64,000 nucleotides of DNA, taken from the NCBI RefSeq assembly GCF_001499675.1, contig NZ_LN609302.1, positions 404,896 through 468,895 of the forward strand, given 5' to 3'. Below are positions 16,937 to 27,237 of the stretch, piece by piece. Positions within the stretch are counted from its first letter, which is position 1, and every line of letters begins with the position of its first letter. A program made the position numbers and the translations under genes. Under the pieces are notes generated by a model, which had not been told where the DNA came from, did no database searches, and saw nothing but the letters and a program-made list of their open reading frames with translations. This stretch comes from Acetobacter ghanensis (GTDB taxonomy: Bacteria > Pseudomonadota > Alphaproteobacteria > Acetobacterales > Acetobacteraceae).

Positions 16937-19804
16937 ATGACAAAATCAGGCCTTCCCGGTCAGCACAGTATTCGGGTGCGTGGGGCACGTGTTCACAACC
17001 TGAAGAACATAGATATTGATATCCCCCGTGATAGGCTGACCGTGGTGACGGGGCTTTCCGGCTCCGGCAAATCCTCTCTGGCGTTTGACACCATTTATGC
17101 CGAAGGGCAGCGCCGGTATGTGGAGAGCCTGTCTGCCTATGCCCGCCAGTTCCTTGAACTGATGGGCAAACCGGATGTGGACTCCATAGAGGGGCTTTCT
17201 CCCGCCATTTCCATTGAGCAGAAAACCACCTCCAAAAATCCGCGCTCCACGGTCGGTACGGTAACCGAAATTTATGACTACATGCGTTTGCTCTGGGCAC
17301 GGGCAGGCATACCGTATTCGCCTGCAACGGGGCTGCCCATTGAGGCACAGACCGTAACCCAGATGGTGGACCGTATTCTGGCCATGCCGGAGGGAACAAG
17401 GCTTGTGCTGCTTGCCCCGGTCATACGGGACAGGAAGGGCGAATACCGTAAGGAACTGGCTGAACTCCAGCGCAAAGGTTTTACCCGCGTGCGGGTGGAC
17501 GGTACGTTGTATGAAATCGCGGACGTACCAAGCCTTAACCGCAAGTTACGCCATACGGTGGAAGTGGTTGTGGACCGGGTGGTGGTCAAACCCGGTATGG
17601 AAGCTCGTCTGGCGGATAGTTTTGAAACAGCTCTGGGCCTGAGTGACGGCATTGTTTACGCCGAGGAAGTGCTTAAGGGAGAAGAGCGAGAACCAGAAAA
17701 ACTTGTGTTCTCATCACATTTTTCCTGTCCCGTCAGTGGTTTTACACTGGAAGAAATAGAGCCGCGTCTTTTCTCCTTCAATGCACCACAGGGGGCCTGC
17801 CCTGCCTGTGATGGGCTGGGCGTGGAGACATATTTTAACCCCGTTCTGGTTGTGCCTGATATTTCGTTGTCCCTTGCAAAAGGGGCCATTGCACCATGGA
17901 AAGATGCAAAATCTCCCCTTCTGGAACAAACGCTGGAAAGCCTAACAAAGCATTTTGGTGTCAGCATGAGCACCCCGTGGCGTGACCTGCCTGAAGAAGC
18001 GCAGAATGGTATTCTGTACGGCGTTACGGATGACATCAGCTTTACCTATCAGGATGGTAAAAAAAGCTATGTTGTGGAGCGACCTTTTGAAGGTGTTCTG
18101 ACCAGTTTACAAAAACGGCTGGCTAATACGGATAGTGCATGGGTTAAGGAAGAACTTTCTCGCTATCAGTCAGAAAAACCCTGCCATGTCTGCCACGGTG
18201 CCCGCCTGCGGCCGGAGGCCCTTTCGGTACGTGTTGCCGATAAAACCATTGCGCAGGCGTGTGACCTGTCCATTGGGCGTGCTCTGGCATGGTTTGATAC
18301 GGTTCTGCCAACCCTTACCCCCCAGCGGGCAGAGATTGCCCGGCGTATTCTGCGCGAAATTCTGGAGCGCCTGAAGTTTCTGGACGACGTGGGGCTGGAT
18401 TATCTGACCCTCTCTCGTGGGTCGGCGACCCTCTCCGGGGGGGAAAGTCAGCGTATCCGTTTGGCCAGCCAGATTGGTTCGGGCCTGACCGGTGTGCTTT
18501 ACGTGCTGGATGAACCTTCTATTGGCCTGCATCAGCGCGATAATGAACGGTTACTTGGAACGCTTGAGCGTTTAAAAAACCTTGGTAACACCCTTATTGT
18601 TGTTGAACATGATGAAGACGCCATAAGAAGTGCTGACTGGTTGGTGGATATGGGGCCGGGTGCCGGGGTTAATGGCGGTCAGGTTGTGGCGCAGGGCACC
18701 CCCAAGGATGTTGCCAAAAATCCGGATAGCCTGACGGGGGCTTATCTGTCTGGTCGCAAACGGATTGATGTGCCAGAGCAACGTCGGCCCGTAAACAAAA
18801 AGCGGATGCTTACGGTGGAAGGGGCTTCAGGCCATAACCTCAAGGATGTTACAGCGCATTTCCCGCTTGGTACCTTTACGTGCGTGACCGGGGTTTCGGG
18901 GAGCGGCAAATCCACTTTGGTGATCGACACGCTGTATAAGGCGCTCTCGCGCCAGCTTATGGGGGCAGCAACATCACCTGAGCCGTATAAAAAAATAAAA
19001 GGTATGGAGCAGGTCGATAAGATTATTGATATTGATCAGTCTCCTATTGGTCGCACTCCGCGTTCTAACCCTGCAACTTATACAGACCTGTTTACCCCTA
19101 TTCGGGACTGGTTTGCCGAACTGCCAGAAAGCAAGGCGCGTGGTTACAAGGCTGGACGTTTTTCCTTTAACGTTAAAGGGGGACGGTGTGAGGCCTGTCA
19201 GGGTGATGGGGTGCTTAAAATTGAAATGCACTTTCTCCCCGATGTGTTTGTAACCTGCGATGCCTGCAAAGGTGCGCGCTATAACCGCGAAACGCTGGAC
19301 ATTCGTTTCCGCGGGAAGACCATAGCCGATGTGCTGTCCATGAGTGTGGATGAGGCGTATCCTCTTTTCTCTGCTCAGAATCGTATTCGTGACCGTCTGA
19401 AAATTTTGCAAAAGGTGGGCTTGGGTTACGTGGCGCTAGGGCAGCAGGCAACAACCCTGTCTGGTGGGGAAGCGCAGCGCATCAAACTTTCCAAGGAGCT
19501 GGCGCGCAGGGCTACAGGTCGAACCGTGTATATTCTGGATGAACCTACAACGGGTCTTCATACAGAAGATGTTAGAAAACTTCTGGAAGTTTTGCACGCT
19601 CTTGTCGATCAGGGGAATACGGTCATCGTCATTGAGCATAATCTGGAAGTCATTAAAACGGCTGACTGGATTATTGATGTGGGGCCGGAAGGGGGCGATG
19701 GCGGAGGCACCATTGTGGCAGAAGGTACGCCAGAAACCATTGCCGCCTGCAAAGCCAGCTATACTGGGCACTTTCTGGCACCCCTTCTGGCTAAAAAATC
19801 ATGA
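16937..19804 (+). CDS. uvrA: Excinuclease ABC subunit UvrA
   Basis: Damage-recognition ATPase of nucleotide excision repair. The 955-aa protein has two ABC modules with Walker [10 protein letters not shown] near the N-terminus and GVSGSGKST in the second half. Two ABC signatures ([18 protein letters not shown]) and zinc modules with paired Cys ([32 protein letters not shown]) are present. The long open frame upstream is not uvrA-like; the ATG at [11 protein letters not shown] is preceded by a purine-rich ribosome site. The stop overlaps the next gene by 4 bp. SOS control is suggested by the upstream motif. Confidence 0.98.
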   Translation: MTKSGLPGQHSIRVRGARVHNLKNIDIDIPRDRLTVVTGLSGSGKSSLAFDTIYAEGQRRYVESLSAYARQFLELMGKPDVDSIEGLSPAISIEQKTTSKNPRSTVGTVTEIYDYMRLLWARAGIPYSPATGLPIEAQTVTQMVDRILAMPEGTRLVLLAPVIRDRKGEYRKELAELQRKGFTRVRVDGTLYEIADVPSLNRKLRHTVEVVVDRVVVKPGMEARLADSFETALGLSDGIVYAEEVLKGEEREPEKLVFSSHFSCPVSGFTLEEIEPRLFSFNAPQGACPACDGLGVETYFNPVLVVPDISLSLAKGAIAPWKDAKSPLLEQTLESLTKHFGVSMSTPWRDLPEEAQNGILYGVTDDISFTYQDGKKSYVVERPFEGVLTSLQKRLANTDSAWVKEELSRYQSEKPCHVCHGARLRPEALSVRVADKTIAQACDLSIGRALAWFDTVLPTLTPQRAEIARRILREILERLKFLDDVGLDYLTLSRGSATLSGGESQRIRLASQIGSGLTGVLYVLDEPSIGLHQRDNERLLGTLERLKNLGNTLIVVEHDEDAIRSADWLVDMGPGAGVNGGQVVAQGTPKDVAKNPDSLTGAYLSGRKRIDVPEQRRPVNKKRMLTVEGASGHNLKDVTAHFPLGTFTCVTGVSGSGKSTLVIDTLYKALSRQLMGAATSPEPYKKIKGMEQVDKIIDIDQSPIGRTPRSNPATYTDLFTPIRDWFAELPESKARGYKAGRFSFNVKGGRCEACQGDGVLKIEMHFLPDVFVTCDACKGARYNRETLDIRFRGKTIADVLSMSVDEAYPLFSAQNRIRDRLKILQKVGLGYVALGQQATTLSGGEAQRIKLSKELARRATGRTVYILDEPTTGLHTEDVRKLLEVLHALVDQGNTVIVIEHNLEVIKTADWIIDVGPEGGDGGGTIVAEGTPETIAACKASYTGHFLAPLLAKKS

Positions 19805-20619
19805 AAAAATTCTGTGTATTCGGTCTAATTTGCAGTGCTTTATCCCTCTTTCCGTTGCAGGTACAGGCACAGTGCCTGCAACTACCCAAGAGCGTTCTGT
19901 TTGAAAAAATGACATGGACCGAAATTGCACAGGATATATCATGTGGTTTTAAAACCATTATTATTCCTGTAGGCGGAACGGAACAGAGCGGGCCTTACAT
20001 AGCGGTTGGCAAGCATAATAGTCGTGTTCTGTTTCAGGCAGAAAAAATTGCCCGGCAGGCAGGGCGTACATTGGTGGCGCCTGTGGTTGCCTATGTGCCA
20101 GAAGGCGGCACCTCACCCCGTACATCCCACATGCGTTTTCCCGGTACCATTACGCTGCCACCAGATGTGTTTGAGAGGATGCTCTCCTCCATAGCGGAAA
20201 GCTTTCGCGTACAGGGGTTTAAGCTGGTTGTTCTGATCGGGGACCACGGTGGCTATCAGAAGGATATGGAAAGAGTGGCTGCGCAACTCAATGTGCGGTG
20301 GCAGAGCACAGGCGCGCATGTGCTGTATGTGCGCGCCTATTACGATGTTATTCCCCAGCAGTATGCAACATGGCTCCGGCAGAATGGGTACAGGCTGGAT
20401 GTGGGCCAGCATGCAGATATAGGCGATACCTCGCTTATGTTGGCTGTGGACCCGTCCATGGTGCGGGAGGAGGCGCTCCGCCATGCACCTAATCCAACCA
20501 TGGCGCAGGGCATTTATGGGGGAGATCCCAGACGGGCAACATCCACATTGGGGCAGCCGGGGCTGGCCATGCAGGTGGAAGCTGCGGTGAAAGCCATTGA
20601 TGATGCGCGAAGCAAATAA
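19801..20619 (+). CDS. Secreted creatininase-family protein
   Basis: 272 aa with a signal peptide ([23 protein letters not shown]). The creatininase/MftE-type amidohydrolase fold is seen in [38 protein letters not shown] and [10 protein letters not shown]. In classical members metal ligands sit in EQHGPH, GTD, HGG and HAGE motifs. Here the first Glu and the GDHGG His are kept, GPH is GPY and GTD is GKH, so the metal site is altered. An ATGA overlap couples it to uvrA, an odd partner. Substrate unknown. Confidence 0.8.
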   Translation: MKKFCVFGLICSALSLFPLQVQAQCLQLPKSVLFEKMTWTEIAQDISCGFKTIIIPVGGTEQSGPYIAVGKHNSRVLFQAEKIARQAGRTLVAPVVAYVPEGGTSPRTSHMRFPGTITLPPDVFERMLSSIAESFRVQGFKLVVLIGDHGGYQKDMERVAAQLNVRWQSTGAHVLYVRAYYDVIPQQYATWLRQNGYRLDVGQHADIGDTSLMLAVDPSMVREEALRHAPNPTMAQGIYGGDPRRATSTLGQPGLAMQVEAAVKAIDDARSK

Positions 20620-20755
20620 ATATATAAAATAATTTTTCTATAATAATAAATCGAAGATTTTAACCATACTCGAATAGACGTTATTTATTCTGCATGATAA
20701 ATGCGGAGCCTCATCTAAGGTCTAAGAGTGATAACAGGCACAGAGGGTCTGGATT

Positions 20756-21955
20756 ATGGGTTTTAAACAGTATCTGGTTGCGGCTGCTGCCATTGTTGGC
20801 CTGAGTGCTGGCAGTGTGTCGGGTTGGGCGCAGGATGTCGGTACGCCGTCCGAGAGTGTAGCGCCTGCTGAACCTTTGGTTCAGACCATTCCAGGCATGC
20901 CCGCAGTGCCGGACCCGGAGAACCTGTATAGTGAGACGGGCGTGGGCCATATTGCGCCGGACGTTGCGCAGGACCCGGCGCGGATCTATGTGCCCAACCT
21001 GCGGTCGAATGATGTGTATGTTATTGACCCGGCGACCAACAAGGTGGTGGATCGTTTTCCAGTTGGCAAAAGCCCCCAGCATGTTGTGCCGTCATGGGAC
21101 CTGCGCACACTCTGGGTGACCAATAATGCCGAAGGCACCACCCATGGTAGCCTGACCCCCATTGACCCGCGTACGGCGCGCCCCGGCCCGTCCATTGCGG
21201 TGGATGACCCTTACAATATGTATTTCACGCCCGATGGTAAATCGGCCATTGTGGTGGCGGAAGCCCGTAAACGTCTGGATTTTCGGGACCCGCATAGTAT
21301 GCAGTTGCAGCAATCCGTAGATGTGCCTGACTGTAAGGGCGTTAATCACGCCGACTTTTCCATAGATGGGCGTTACGCCATTTTCACCTGCGAATTTGGC
21401 GGCCATCTGGTTAAGGTGGATATGGTTGAGAAAAAGGTCCTTGGCTACCTTAAGCTTTCCAGTGGTGGTATGCCGCAGGATATTCTGGTCTCCCCCAACG
21501 GAAAAACCTTCTACGTTGCCGATATGATGGCCGATGGCGTTTTTCTGGTGGATGGCGATACGTTCCGCGAGGTTGGCTATGTCCGCACAGGTCTGGGGGC
21601 TCATGGGCTGTATCCCAGCCGTGATGGTACAAAAATGTATGTTGCCAACCGTGGTTCGCATCTGATCCACGGTCATCCTCATAGCAAAGGTGGTGGTGTT
21701 TCGGTTATTGATTTTGCAACCAACAAGGTTGTGGCAACATGGCCTATTCCCGGTGGCGGCAGCCCGGATATGGGAAATGTCAGCGCGGATGGGAAAGACC
21801 TATGGCTGTCTGGGCGGTTTGATGATGTTGTTTACCGCATTAATACAGAAACCGGCTCCATGATCAGTATCCCTGTTGGGCAGGAACCTCACGGTCTGAC
21901 CGTATGGCCCCAGCCCGGCCGTTACTCCATTGGTCATACAGGAATCCTACGTTAA
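20756..21955 (+). CDS. Secreted YVTN/cytochrome D1-type beta-propeller protein
   Basis: 399 aa with a signal peptide ending near WAQ (residue 26). Repeated blade motifs such as IYVPNLRSNDVYVIDPATNKVV, TFYVADMMADGVFLVDG, MYVANRGSHL and GGVSVIDFATNKVVATW define a YVTN-type propeller. No heme CxxCH motif is seen. Such proteins act in the periplasm as binding or scaffold modules, sometimes with alcohol-dehydrogenase or nitrite-reductase systems; nothing nearby decides the role. An AT-rich leader of about 135 bp precedes it and a terminator follows. Confidence 0.8.
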   Translation: MGFKQYLVAAAAIVGLSAGSVSGWAQDVGTPSESVAPAEPLVQTIPGMPAVPDPENLYSETGVGHIAPDVAQDPARIYVPNLRSNDVYVIDPATNKVVDRFPVGKSPQHVVPSWDLRTLWVTNNAEGTTHGSLTPIDPRTARPGPSIAVDDPYNMYFTPDGKSAIVVAEARKRLDFRDPHSMQLQQSVDVPDCKGVNHADFSIDGRYAIFTCEFGGHLVKVDMVEKKVLGYLKLSSGGMPQDILVSPNGKTFYVADMMADGVFLVDGDTFREVGYVRTGLGAHGLYPSRDGTKMYVANRGSHLIHGHPHSKGGGVSVIDFATNKVVATWPIPGGGSPDMGNVSADGKDLWLSGRFDDVVYRINTETGSMISIPVGQEPHGLTVWPQPGRYSIGHTGILR

Positions 21956-21980
21956 AATTCGTAGGTTTTCTGGACTGTTC

Positions 21981-22017
21981 AAAAGCCTTTCCTCATAATG
22001 GGGGAAAGGCTTTTTTA
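21981..22017 (+). terminator. Rho-independent terminator
   Basis: AAAAGCCTTTCC and GGGAAAGGCTTTTTT form a GC-topped stem with a roughly 9-nt loop and a T run. It closes the beta-propeller gene. Confidence 0.9.
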
Positions 22018-22034
22018 TTGTTTTTTGGAGTAGC

Positions 22035-23246
22035 ATGATCATGGATGTACAAAATAATCAGGCCTTGCAAAAACTCTCCCCTTACCGTGCTCTTTCCGTC
22101 GAGCAGGAAGAATTGTGCAAAACTGTTATACAGTTCTGTCAGGATCACATTATGCATGGGAATGCTGTTTTTGTAATCAAAGGGGATGCAGGAACGGGTA
22201 AAAGTATTGTCATTAACAAAATATTTAATGAAATACAGGAATTATCCAGTCAAAAAAACAAGACTAATCCTCTATTAGGAACCAAAAATTATCTGTTAGT
22301 CAATCATCCTGAAATGATGAAACTTTACAGAAATATTTCAGAAAATTCCATTTATGTAAAAAAGAAGGATTTTGAAAGGCCGACAACCTTTATTAATGCT
22401 ATGCACAAAACCGGGCAGGTGGCAGACATTGTTCTGGTAGATGAGGCACATCTTCTTTTAACAAAATCAGATAAATACAATAGATTTTCTCAGGATAATC
22501 ATCTTGAGGAAATTCTTAAATGCGCCAAGGTTGTTGTTATCGTTTTTGATGATAAGCAGGTACTCAAGTTTAAAAGCCATTGGACGGAAAGTCAGCTGGC
22601 ATCGGTTCTTGCGCAAAAGCAGGTTAAAACCTACCACCTTAAAAATCAGTTCCGTATGCAGGCTGGTCCAGATATATGCCGATGGATAGAAAAGTTTTGT
22701 CAAAAATCAGTGCTGCCATTCCCTAAAGACCCTAAGTTTGAGCTGAGGTCTTTTGGTGATGCGCAGGAAATGTATGAGCTGGTCCGGCACAAAAATGCAC
22801 AGTTCGGCCTCTCCCGCATGGTCGCGACATATGACTACCCATACAGGCTGGACGGGAAGGAGCATTTTGTAACGGAAGGGCGCTTCCATCTGAAGTGGGA
22901 CATTGCCAAACCCGAGGCCCGCCTGCCGTGGGCTGAGCGGGCGGATACGATAGATGAGGTCGGGTCCGTTTATACCGTGCAGGGGTTTGACCTGAATTAC
23001 GTGGGGCTGCTTCTGGGGCCCTCCGTACGGTACAATGCTCAAACCAACACGCTTGTGCTCGACCCAGCCCGGTATGAAGATGGCGCAGCATTTGCCGGGC
23101 GTAATGGCCTTGCCCACCCAGAGCAGACCATGGAGCGTATTATGCTCAATGCGATGAATGTGCTGATGACACGCGCCGTAAAAGGCCTGTACCTTTATGC
23201 GCATGACCCCGCGTTACGGGCGCATCTGGAGCGTATGCAGGCGTAA
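22035..23246 (+). CDS. DUF2075-type P-loop ATPase/helicase-like protein
   Basis: 403 aa. Walker A GDAGTGKS is at about residues 51-58. Walker B is DEAH, in VLVDEAHLLL. Later blocks NQFRMQAGPDICRW, VYTVQGFDLNYVGLLLGPSV and NAMNVLMTRAVKGLYLYA match the superfamily 1 helicase-like C-half of DUF2075 proteins, which occur alone or in defence-related loci. A GGAG site precedes the ATG; a second ATG is two codons on. The first 700 bp are clearly AT-richer than the rest and than neighbouring genes, suggesting transfer. No partner nuclease or methylase is adjacent. Confidence 0.8.
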   Translation: MIMDVQNNQALQKLSPYRALSVEQEELCKTVIQFCQDHIMHGNAVFVIKGDAGTGKSIVINKIFNEIQELSSQKNKTNPLLGTKNYLLVNHPEMMKLYRNISENSIYVKKKDFERPTTFINAMHKTGQVADIVLVDEAHLLLTKSDKYNRFSQDNHLEEILKCAKVVVIVFDDKQVLKFKSHWTESQLASVLAQKQVKTYHLKNQFRMQAGPDICRWIEKFCQKSVLPFPKDPKFELRSFGDAQEMYELVRHKNAQFGLSRMVATYDYPYRLDGKEHFVTEGRFHLKWDIAKPEARLPWAERADTIDEVGSVYTVQGFDLNYVGLLLGPSVRYNAQTNTLVLDPARYEDGAAFAGRNGLAHPEQTMERIMLNAMNVLMTRAVKGLYLYAHDPALRAHLERMQA

Positions 23247-23449
23247 CCGCCCCCGCCGGGGTACCGTGTCATTGCACGCATGGCAGGATTGTCCACCTAG
23301 CGGGGGCATAACGCGGGAAACAGCCAAATTACCCTCCGCTTCTGACCGGGGTGGACGAAAATTTTCATACAGAACTTGTTCTGTCCTCATTCTGATGCCA
23401 ACTGAAAGGTAACAACACAGGCTTACCCTACAGATCGGATACTTCCGCC

Positions 23450-24010
23450 ATGTTTATAGAAACCGAAGGCACTCCCAACCCCGCCACACTCAAGTTCCTG
23501 CCCGGTCAGGCTGTTGTGGGGGATGCAGGCACCATAGACTTTATTGATGCTGACGCCGTGGCGGGGCGCTCGGTTCTGGCTGATGCGCTGTTTGCCCTGC
23601 CGGGTGTTGCCCGCGTTTTTCTGGGCAACGACTTTGTTTCCGTCACCAAGGCCGATAGCGCGGACTGGGAAGAGCTGCGCCCCTTGGTGCTCTCCACTCT
23701 GATGGATCATTTTGTGGCGGGTCTGCCGGTTGTGGCCGAAGGTGTGGCCGTGCGGGAAGATGAAATTGCACCCGAGGATGCGGAGATTGTAACCCAGATC
23801 AAGGAACTGCTGGATACGCGCGTACGCCCGGCTGTTGCGGGAGATGGCGGGGATATTGTTTTCCGCGGGTATCGCAATGGCGTTGTGCGCCTGACCATGC
23901 AGGGGGCCTGCTCTGGCTGCCCGTCTTCCCGCGCAACGCTCAAGCACGGGGTGGAAAACATGCTCAAGCATTATGTGCCAGAAGTAGTCTCGGTCGAGCA
24001 GGTGGACTGA
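23450..24010 (+). CDS. nfuA: Fe-S cluster scaffold/carrier protein NfuA (NifU family)
   Basis: Delivers [4Fe-4S] clusters to apoproteins. The N-terminal Nfu_N domain (MFIETEGTPNPATLKFLP) is followed by the C-terminal NifU-like domain with the cluster motif GACSGCPSS (Cys154 and Cys157). Length of 186 aa matches alphaproteobacterial Nfu. About 200 bp upstream hold no gene that I can see and should contain the promoter. The following nitroreductase gene starts 98 bp downstream. Confidence 0.95.
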   Translation: MFIETEGTPNPATLKFLPGQAVVGDAGTIDFIDADAVAGRSVLADALFALPGVARVFLGNDFVSVTKADSADWEELRPLVLSTLMDHFVAGLPVVAEGVAVREDEIAPEDAEIVTQIKELLDTRVRPAVAGDGGDIVFRGYRNGVVRLTMQGACSGCPSSRATLKHGVENMLKHYVPEVVSVEQVD

Positions 24011-24108
24011 GCAGCCCCCAAGCTGGCTCTTTTCGGCACGGGGCGCTTGCCTTAAAGAGGTGAGGAAAGCGCCAGAGCAACCCGGCGCAGTTGGAGGCAG
24101 GACGGAAC

Positions 24109-24693
24109 ATGTTGGATGCAAGTGGGTTAGATCTGCTGTTTAACAAAGCGCGCACGCCCCTGCGCTGGACAACCCGCCCTGTGGAAGAAGACCTGTTGCG
24201 TCAGATGTATGATCTGGTGCGTATGGGGCCGACCTCGGGCAATTGCAGCCCTGCCCGCCTTGTTTTTATTACAGGTTCCAATGGGCGGGAAAAACTGCGT
24301 CCTGCCCTGTCTGCCGGGAACATCAACCGTGTTATGGGCGCGCCGGTTATTGCCATTGTGGCGCATGACCCGCTGTTTTTTGAACAGCTTCCCGTCCTTA
24401 GTCCGGGTGAAGACCTGCGTTCGTGGTTTGCTGCGGATGTTGGCCTGTCGGAAGAAACCGCGTTTAGGAATGGCACCTTGCAGGGGGGGTATATGATCAT
24501 GGCCGCCCGTGCCCTTGGGCTGGATGTTCTGCCGGTTTCTGGCTTCGACCAGTCCATGGTGGAGGATGCTTTTCTGGCAGAGCAGGGGTGGCGAGCCAAC
24601 TTTTTGCTGTGCCTTGGGTATGGGGATTTTACAGGCCTGCCTGAGCGCGCTCCCCGCCTGAATTTTGATCAGGCCTGCCGGATTGTACAATAG
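24109..24693 (+). CDS. Nitroreductase family protein, RutE/HadB-like
   Basis: FMN-dependent nitroreductase fold of the malonic semialdehyde reductase (RutE) subfamily. The FMN phosphate-binding segment (RTPLRWTTRPVEE) and GPTSGNCSPARLVFI at the N-terminus, and GLDVLPVSGFDQSMVEDAF, are diagnostic. About 194 aa. The frame opens at a TTG six codons upstream; the ATG at MLDASGLDLLFNKART matches the family. RutE reduces 3-oxopropanoate in pyrimidine breakdown, but no other rut genes are nearby, so the substrate is open. It overlaps tsaB by one base. Confidence 0.88.
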   Translation: MLDASGLDLLFNKARTPLRWTTRPVEEDLLRQMYDLVRMGPTSGNCSPARLVFITGSNGREKLRPALSAGNINRVMGAPVIAIVAHDPLFFEQLPVLSPGEDLRSWFAADVGLSEETAFRNGTLQGGYMIMAARALGLDVLPVSGFDQSMVEDAFLAEQGWRANFLLCLGYGDFTGLPERAPRLNFDQACRIVQ

Positions 24694-25385
24694 TGGTGCA
24701 GCGTATTCTGGTGCTTGATGGCAGCCCGGCTGGCGAGCAGGCCTCGGGCACGGCGGCGTGTGTCGCCAATAATGCGGGACAACTGCATGTGCTGGCCTAT
24801 AGGCAGGAGGCAGGCAAACAGGCGGCGGAAGGTGTTAGCCTGCTGGCGGCCGAGGTTTTGCAGCAGGCCGGCTGGTCACACGCACAGAGCACTGCCCCGG
24901 ATCTGGTCGCTGTTGTTGTGGGGCCGGGGTCGTTTACCGGTTTGCGGGCATCCTGCGCTGCGGCCGCAGGCTATGCCGTTGGTGTTGGGTGCCCGGTGGT
25001 CGGTGTAACGCGGGCGGAAGCACTTGCGCCTGAGTTGGATGCCATTCTTGCCGCTCAAGCAGAAAAGGTTGCGGGTTGGCTGGTGGTGACCGCAGCCCGG
25101 CGTGGCCGTGTGTTTGTTGAGGATGCACAGGGCGCGCGGGCCGTAACCGTAGCAGACTGGGTGCCTCCCGCGGGAACGTGGTTGGTTGCTGGGGAGGCTT
25201 GCTCGGAACTGGCTTTTCCCTCCGTTATTCAGAGCCATGTGAGCCACCCGGACGTAAAGCAGATAGCTGTTGCAGCATTAAAGCGTGTTGAGGGCGAACT
25301 GCCCCCGCGGAGCGCGCTCCCTTTATATGTGGACCCGCCAGAAGCCAAATTGCCAGCGAACGGACTACGGGCCGCACCCGTCTGA
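24693..25385 (+). CDS. tsaB: tRNA threonylcarbamoyladenosine biosynthesis protein TsaB
   Basis: Partner of TsaD in t6A37 tRNA modification. The ASKHA-like N-domain is recognisable by ILVLDGSPAG and by VVVGPGSFTGLRASCAAAAGYA, the TsaB signature. 230 aa. The start is GTG, overlapping the stop of the nitroreductase gene. The stop TGA overlaps the ATG of rimI, so tsaB-rimI are coupled, a pairing common in proteobacteria. Confidence 0.94.
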   Translation: MVQRILVLDGSPAGEQASGTAACVANNAGQLHVLAYRQEAGKQAAEGVSLLAAEVLQQAGWSHAQSTAPDLVAVVVGPGSFTGLRASCAAAAGYAVGVGCPVVGVTRAEALAPELDAILAAQAEKVAGWLVVTAARRGRVFVEDAQGARAVTVADWVPPAGTWLVAGEACSELAFPSVIQSHVSHPDVKQIAVAALKRVEGELPPRSALPLYVDPPEAKLPANGLRAAPV

Positions 25386-25843
25386 TGGCCTCTGTTCATA
25401 TCGCGGTTGTCGGGGCGGGTTATGCGGAGGTGCTGGCCCGCCTTCATGCAGACTGTTTTGTCCCACAGGACCAGTGGAATGGGGCCGCCATGGCCAGCCT
25501 GTTGGCTTCACCCGGCGTGAGTGCCGGGTTAATTCTGGTGGGTGAGCACCCGGCAGGTTTTGTAATGCTGCGCTGTATTGCGGGGGAGGCAGAAATTCTG
25601 ACTCTTTGCGTATTGCCCGGATACAGGCGGCAGGGACTGGCCGCGCAACTGGTGGCATGGAGCCTGACCAGCGCCGCCGCGCAAAAAGCTGAAATGGTTT
25701 TTCTGGAAGTATCCGTGGCTAACCATGCCGCACAGGCTGTGTATGCACAGGCCGGTTTTGTGCAAAAGGGCCAGCGCAGGGCTTATTATCCCGATGGGTC
25801 TGATGCGCTTGTGCTCGCTTATGCTGTGAGCGCAGTTGGATAG
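25385..25843 (+). CDS. rimI: Ribosomal protein S18-alanine N-acetyltransferase-like GNAT protein
   Basis: GNAT acetyltransferase of 152 aa with the acetyl-CoA loop in VLPGYRRQGLAAQL and the C-terminal NHAAQAVYAQAGFVQKGQRRAYYPDGSDALVL pattern typical of RimI (shown here only as spaced motifs NHAAQ, AGFV and YY). Coupling to tsaB supports the RimI assignment, although the exact substrate protein is inferred. Confidence 0.88.
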   Translation: MASVHIAVVGAGYAEVLARLHADCFVPQDQWNGAAMASLLASPGVSAGLILVGEHPAGFVMLRCIAGEAEILTLCVLPGYRRQGLAAQLVAWSLTSAAAQKAEMVFLEVSVANHAAQAVYAQAGFVQKGQRRAYYPDGSDALVLAYAVSAVG

Positions 25844-25846
25844 CAT

Positions 25847-25876
25847 GCTATGCCACCCCTTGGTGGCATAGCTTTA
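25847..25876 (+). terminator. Rho-independent terminator after rimI
   Basis: GCTATGCCACC and GGTGGCATAGC form a perfect 11-bp stem with a CCTT loop followed by TTTAT. It ends the tsaB-rimI unit and faces the convergent purD. Confidence 0.88.
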
Positions 25877-25910
25877 TCCTGCTCCGGTCAGTCTGGTTCA
25901 GACTACCGTG

Positions 25911-27200
25911 TTACAGGGCGCGGTTGCCAATATCCGTCCGCCATACAGCACCATCCCACGTAATGGCCTTAACCCCGGCATAGGCGCGCTTCTGGGCTTC
26001 CTGCACCGTGTCGGCCAGTGCACACACGGCCAGCACACGCCCGCCGGAAACCACCAGTTCGCCCGCCATGTTCTGTGTGGTGCCAGCCTGAAAAACCCGA
26101 ACACCGTCCAGAGCATTGGCTGTGTCCACACCATGAATGACTGCCCCTTTTTCCGGAGCGCTGGGGTAGCCACGGGCCGCCATAACCACACAGACCGATG
26201 CCTGATTGGAGAACGTGATGGGGGCCGTATCCAGCCGGTCTTCAGCCAGAGCCTTGAGCGCGGGAAGCAGGTCCGATGTCAGGCGGGGCAGCAGGGCTTC
26301 GGCCTCCGGGTCACCAAACCGCACATTGTATTCGATCAGGGAGGGGCCTTTATCGGTCAACATCAGCCCGGCAAAAATAACACCACGGAACGGGGTGCCG
26401 CGGCGTGCCATTTCGCGCAGCATGGGGCGCACCAGCAGGTCCAGTGCGGCTTCTTGCTCGGCCCGGCCAAAGCCTTTTGGGGGGGATACAGCGCCCATGC
26501 CGCCGGTGTTGGGGCCTGTGTCCCCGTCACCAATGCGTTTGTGGTCCTGTGCTGCGCCAATCAGGCAGGCTGTTTCCCCCGCGCAGAATGCAAAAAGGGA
26601 GACTTCCTCACCAACCAGACAGTCTTCTATCACTACGCTGCGGCCTGCATCGCCCAGCGCGCCGCCTGTCATCATGTCCGTAATGGCGGCTTCGGCTTCG
26701 GGCACGGAGGCAGCAACAACAACCCCTTTACCAGCAGCCAGTCCATCGGCCTTGACGACTATGGGCGCGCCTTTACGGCGGACATAGGCAATGGCAGACG
26801 CGGCATCCGTAAAGCGTTCCCACGCGGCGGTGGGAATACCCGCAGCGTCACATATTTCCTTGGTAAAGGTTTTGCTGCCTTCAAGCTGGGCTGCGGCTTG
26901 TGTGGGGCCAGCGCAAGGCAGGCCCGCCTGCGCGCAGGCATCGGCCAGCCCGGCCACCAGCGGTGCTTCGGGGCCGGGGACGACCAGATCAATTTTCTGC
27001 TCACGGGCAAATGTAACAAGGGCCGCCACATCCTGCGCCCCAATGGGCACGTTAACGCCGCAACGGGCCGTGCCGGGGTTGCCGGGGGCAATGAACAGCG
27101 CAGAAAGTGCTGGTGATTTGGCCAGTGTTTCGGCCAGGGCATGTTCGCGGCCGCCTGAGCCAACCAGAAGTACGCGCAATTCTTTTCTCCTGCTGTTCAT
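25911..27200 (-). CDS. purD: Phosphoribosylamine--glycine ligase
   Basis: ATP-grasp enzyme forming glycinamide ribonucleotide in purine synthesis. The N-terminal VLLVGSGGREHALA, the KADGLAAGKGVVVA ATP-binding strand and the IEYNVRFGDPE metal-site motif are clear. 429 aa from the ATG at MNSRRKELRV; the open frame upstream overlaps the divergent xseA and is not family sequence. The 37-bp gap to xseA must hold both starts. Confidence 0.97.
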   Translation of the reverse strand: MNSRRKELRVLLVGSGGREHALAETLAKSPALSALFIAPGNPGTARCGVNVPIGAQDVAALVTFAREQKIDLVVPGPEAPLVAGLADACAQAGLPCAGPTQAAAQLEGSKTFTKEICDAAGIPTAAWERFTDAASAIAYVRRKGAPIVVKADGLAAGKGVVVAASVPEAEAAITDMMTGGALGDAGRSVVIEDCLVGEEVSLFAFCAGETACLIGAAQDHKRIGDGDTGPNTGGMGAVSPPKGFGRAEQEAALDLLVRPMLREMARRGTPFRGVIFAGLMLTDKGPSLIEYNVRFGDPEAEALLPRLTSDLLPALKALAEDRLDTAPITFSNQASVCVVMAARGYPSAPEKGAVIHGVDTANALDGVRVFQAGTTQNMAGELVVSGGRVLAVCALADTVQEAQKRAYAGVKAITWDGAVWRTDIGNRAL

Positions 27201-27237
27201 GTCTGCTCTTTCAGGGCGAGCGTCTGTAGCATAGGTT

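Noticed and set aside
23247..23449. Possible small gene between the DUF2075 gene and nfuA
   Set aside because: No frame has a start with a ribosome site; it is probably the nfuA promoter region.
25908..27116. 402-codon open frame antisense to purD
   Set aside because: Complete overlap with purD and no domain.
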